A stretch of DNA of 42,294 nt, from contig JAUYFM010000044.1 in assembly GCA_030690945.1 (NCBI GenBank), positions 1-42,294 of the forward strand, read 5' to 3'. The DNA is from Smithellaceae bacterium (GTDB lineage: Bacteria > Desulfobacterota > Syntrophia > Syntrophales > Smithellaceae). Under the pieces are notes generated by a model that worked only from the letters and a program-made list of their open reading frames with translations, did no database searches and was not told where the DNA came from. Below, piece after piece: positions 40,370-42,294 of the stretch. Position numbers and translations under genes: made by a program. Each line of letters begins with the position of its first letter. Position 1 is the first letter of the stretch.

Positions 40370-41425
40370 ATGACAATGGATCTGGAAAACATATCAGCTA
40401 TACTGGTTGCTGCTTTGACCGCATTCGAAAAGGGGCTGCGTAAATTAAATCCCCTGGCCGTTTCAGCCATCCGGGATGAGCTTACCGTCCATGTGCCGAC
40501 GCTTGCGGCCTCTCGGGCATTTTTATCGGCAGTCGATCAGAATGCCCGAGAGGAAGACGGATGTCAGGGACTTTTGCGCGCCTGTGATTTTATCCTCAGC
40601 GCCATCAGAAATTTTGCCAATGAAGAGGATATCCAGGCTGCCTATATTTCAGCGCTGCGGGCGGTGCGAAAATCCTGCCGGGCGCAGGAGGCCCTGTTTC
40701 CCCTGTGTGGCGTTTTTCCTGAAGTGAACCGATACTTTCTGGAACCGGGAGTGACTCCTCCGTTACCACCCACGCAGAAAACACATCATGATGAAACCGG
40801 CATTATCCATGCTGGTTCGTCTCAGCATCCGCATGCCCGGGGCGGTTACTCTCTCTACATTCCGGAAACCTATTCATCGGAGCGTGCCTGGCCGCTGGTG
40901 GTGGCCCTGCATGGCGGGTACAGCCACGGACGTGATTTCATTTGGTCATGGCTCCGCGAGGCCCGCAGCAGAGGCTTTGTTCTTTTCGCGCCCACATCGC
41001 AGGCTATGACATGGTCTATTGCCCATGTCGAAGTTGATGGACAAACGTTAATCCGTCATCTGGAAGAGGTTTGCTCTTGTGTCCATATTGATCGAAACCG
41101 AATTTTACTCACCGGAATGTCCGACGGCGGAACCTTTGCCCTTGCCATGGGAATGTCCGGGGAGGGTTCCTATCCGCTCATCGCGCCGGTTTCCTGCGCG
41201 CTTCCCCCTGTGGATATGAGACAGGCGCGAGGAAAGCGCATCTTGTGGGTGCACGGCGCGCAGGATTGGATATTTCCGGTGAGCTGGGCAGTCCAGGCGT
41301 GCAGAGATCTGCTGCAATCAGGAGCGGACATTAAATTGAAGGTTGTTGAGGATCTCTCTCATACCTACCCGCGGGAAACGAATGATTCGATTCTGACGTG
41401 GTTTGGAATGGGTAGCATCCGGTAG
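40370..41425 (+). CDS. Alpha/beta hydrolase (esterase/phospholipase type) with helical N-terminal extension
   Basis: The 351-residue protein has a helical N-terminal part (about 1-130) of unknown role and an alpha/beta hydrolase domain from about 155: oxyanion region VVALHGGYSHGRDF, nucleophile elbow TGMSDGGTFAL (Ser251), acid in VHGAQDWIFP (Asp299) and catalytic His331 in EDLSHTYPRE. The triad is complete. It resembles phospholipase/carboxylesterase and LpqC-like enzymes. No signal peptide is seen. The ATG lies 6 bases after the end of the FAD-enzyme remnant and lacks a clear ribosome-binding site, so it probably relied on coupling to the lost gene. Confidence 0.85.
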   Translation: MTMDLENISAILVAALTAFEKGLRKLNPLAVSAIRDELTVHVPTLAASRAFLSAVDQNAREEDGCQGLLRACDFILSAIRNFANEEDIQAAYISALRAVRKSCRAQEALFPLCGVFPEVNRYFLEPGVTPPLPPTQKTHHDETGIIHAGSSQHPHARGGYSLYIPETYSSERAWPLVVALHGGYSHGRDFIWSWLREARSRGFVLFAPTSQAMTWSIAHVEVDGQTLIRHLEEVCSCVHIDRNRILLTGMSDGGTFALAMGMSGEGSYPLIAPVSCALPPVDMRQARGKRILWVHGAQDWIFPVSWAVQACRDLLQSGADIKLKVVEDLSHTYPRETNDSILTWFGMGSIR

Positions 41426-41630
41426 CAGATTACCCGACCCGAGAAGATGATAGCGGACAATGGGGAAAACAGATATTTATGCCATGATTCAGAATGGGAA
41501 TTAGGGTGTCGACAGCACCTACAACTAACCAGCAGTGAACTCTTGTCAAAAATGAGGATTATCACTTGAATAGTGGCATTCGAGATCGGTAGTAAGCCAA
41601 GCAAAGACTTGAACCATTAAATACACAAAT

Positions 41631-42209
41631 TCATTTTTGAATTAATTCAATATATTTCACTGATCCTTTTGGAATAACAATTGGTTTTTTCTTTTCTCTA
41701 TCATAGAAGATAAAATAACTGCTATTAGCAGATAATAGTATCCATGACTTCTGATCTTTTTTTATTTCTTGATCAAAAACAAACTCATATTTCCTTAAAT
41801 CTGAAATATTTAATCGGTTTATCTTCTCTATGTCATTCATTAATTCACAACTAATATTCGCCAGAAAAAAAGACACGCCAAGAAATAATATTGATACATA
41901 TAATGATTCTTTCTGTAAGACTTTCTTAATCAACATCCAACTATAAATTAGCATAATTAGAGTGATGATTAAGATTTTGAGGTTATAATACTTAGTAATG
42001 GTATCAAAATAAAAGTGTAAGACTGTAACAACCGTAACGAATAATACTAAACTTATCTGCGAAATATCATATAGACGATCATCAATAATTTTCTGTATAT
42101 TGTCATTTTTGACATCAAATATATCGTAATCTGCTACAATTCTTAATCCAATACCCGGGTGGCCACCCAAAATCCCCCACCTGTGGCCACTTGAAAATCC
42201 CCCACCCAA
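41631..42209 (-). CDS. AT-rich membrane protein of unknown function, 5' end overwritten by an IS end
   Basis: The frame predicts three membrane helices (ISLVLFVTVVTVLHFYF, LKILIITLIMLIYSWML, LYVSILFLGVSFFLA) and a soluble C-terminal domain of about 65 residues (WILLSANSSYFIFYDREKKK). The first 17 or so codons (MGGGFSSGHRWGILGGHPG) are translated from the terminal repeats of the insertion element, so the native N-terminus is lost or starts differently; no ATG, GTG or TTG is available soon after the junction. Base composition is far more AT-rich than anything else in the window, a sign of horizontal origin. The product may be a truncated accessory or defence-type membrane protein, but no family is recognised. 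Confidence 0.5.
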   Translation of the reverse strand: MGGGFSSGHRWGILGGHPGIGLRIVADYDIFDVKNDNIQKIIDDRLYDISQISLVLFVTVVTVLHFYFDTITKYYNLKILIITLIMLIYSWMLIKKVLQKESLYVSILFLGVSFFLANISCELMNDIEKINRLNISDLRKYEFVFDQEIKKDQKSWILLSANSSYFIFYDREKKKPIVIPKGSVKYIELIQK

Positions 42210-42294
42210 CGGCTGCTTTTAAGACCTGAAAAACAGGTTTTCAAAAGTGCCTTCACAAACGGTTGGCAGAACGTTACAGACTCCCATTTCACAA
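42160..42294. mobile_element. End of an IS21-like insertion element (continues beyond the window)
   Basis: Two near-identical direct repeats, GTGGCCACCCAAAATCCCCC (from 42159) and GTGGCCACTTGAAAATCCCC (from 42183), stand at the junction between AT-rich DNA and GC-richer sequence. Multiple terminal repeats of this GTGGCCA / AATCCCC kind are typical of IS21-family ends. A small hairpin ACCTG-AAAAA-CAGGT follows at 42225-42239. No transposase frame is visible before the window ends, so the family call rests on the repeats alone. Confidence 0.5.

Noticed and set aside
1-42294. CRISPR arrays, tRNA or rRNA genes
   Set aside because: No regularly spaced repeats and no tRNA- or rRNA-like conserved segments were noticed on either strand; a dedicated search was not possible.

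Overview
The window reads as chromosomal DNA of an anaerobic bacterium, most plausibly a Desulfobacterota / Syntrophales-like organism. This is inference from gene content only: CoA-ester metabolism without an obvious aerobic partner, a selenoprotein of the glycine/D-proline reductase type, an ADP-forming acyl-CoA ligase subunit, many c-di-GMP and two-component proteins, and moderate GC. Both edges are mobile: the left edge is the 3' end of a group II intron, and the right edge enters what looks like an IS21-type element next to AT-rich, foreign-looking DNA.

Layout. (1) 1-433: group II intron maturase tail plus RNA domains V/VI. (2) 702-5432: a + strand operon of a crotonase, a thiolase-like protein lacking the usual Cys, a PrdB/GrdB-like protein read through an in-frame UGA (selenocysteine, with a SECIS hairpin), and an NDP-forming acyl-CoA synthetase alpha subunit, closed by a terminator; a compact-cluster iron-sulfur flavoprotein follows. 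(3) 6153-7660 (- strand): two tiny Lys/Gln-rich proteins, a cold-shock protein and a decayed caspase-like protein. (4) 7799-9835: an exported protein of unknown function and an SDR dehydrogenase. (5) 9960-12696: arsenic resistance (arsR, a truncated thioredoxin, arsC, acr3, a DsbA-like exported thioredoxin). (6) 12878-16645: an SxtJ / DUF5989 / SGNH hydrolase / carbamoyltransferase cassette. (7) 16868-31724: a signalling island with a hybrid histidine kinase plus separate Hpt protein, three HD-GYP proteins, a deacetylase-TPR fusion, a PP2C phosphatase and a three-gene partner-switching unit (P-loop ATPase fused to an RsbW-like kinase, STAS protein, GAF-HD-GYP). (8) 32165-39387: zinc-ribbon protein, radical SAM remnant, an ABC transporter with LolA-like and beta-barrel partners, ChrA, MarC and FmdB. 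(9) 39568-40364: three decayed genes in a row. (10) 40370-42294: alpha/beta hydrolase, a truncated membrane protein and the IS end.

Four points stand out. First, the UGA at 3507-3509 splits what is clearly one protein; the context U-P-V-C-H and a hairpin with a GU-containing loop 18 nt downstream strongly suggest a selenoprotein in an uncharacterised CoA-ester operon. Second, four to six copies of the same promoter-plus-leader module (TTGACA, 17 nt, TATRCT, then a short hairpin ending near TTATCA) sit in front of the carbamoyltransferase cassette, the PAS-HD-GYP gene, the deacetylase operon and the partner-switching operon, which would tie them into one local regulon. Third, the kinase-ATPase / STAS / HD-GYP operon with a convergent PP2C phosphatase has the parts of a partner switch coupled to c-di-GMP hydrolysis. 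Fourth, at least five genes keep a beginning and/or an end but have lost their interior, which is either deletional decay or an assembly artefact and should be checked in reads.
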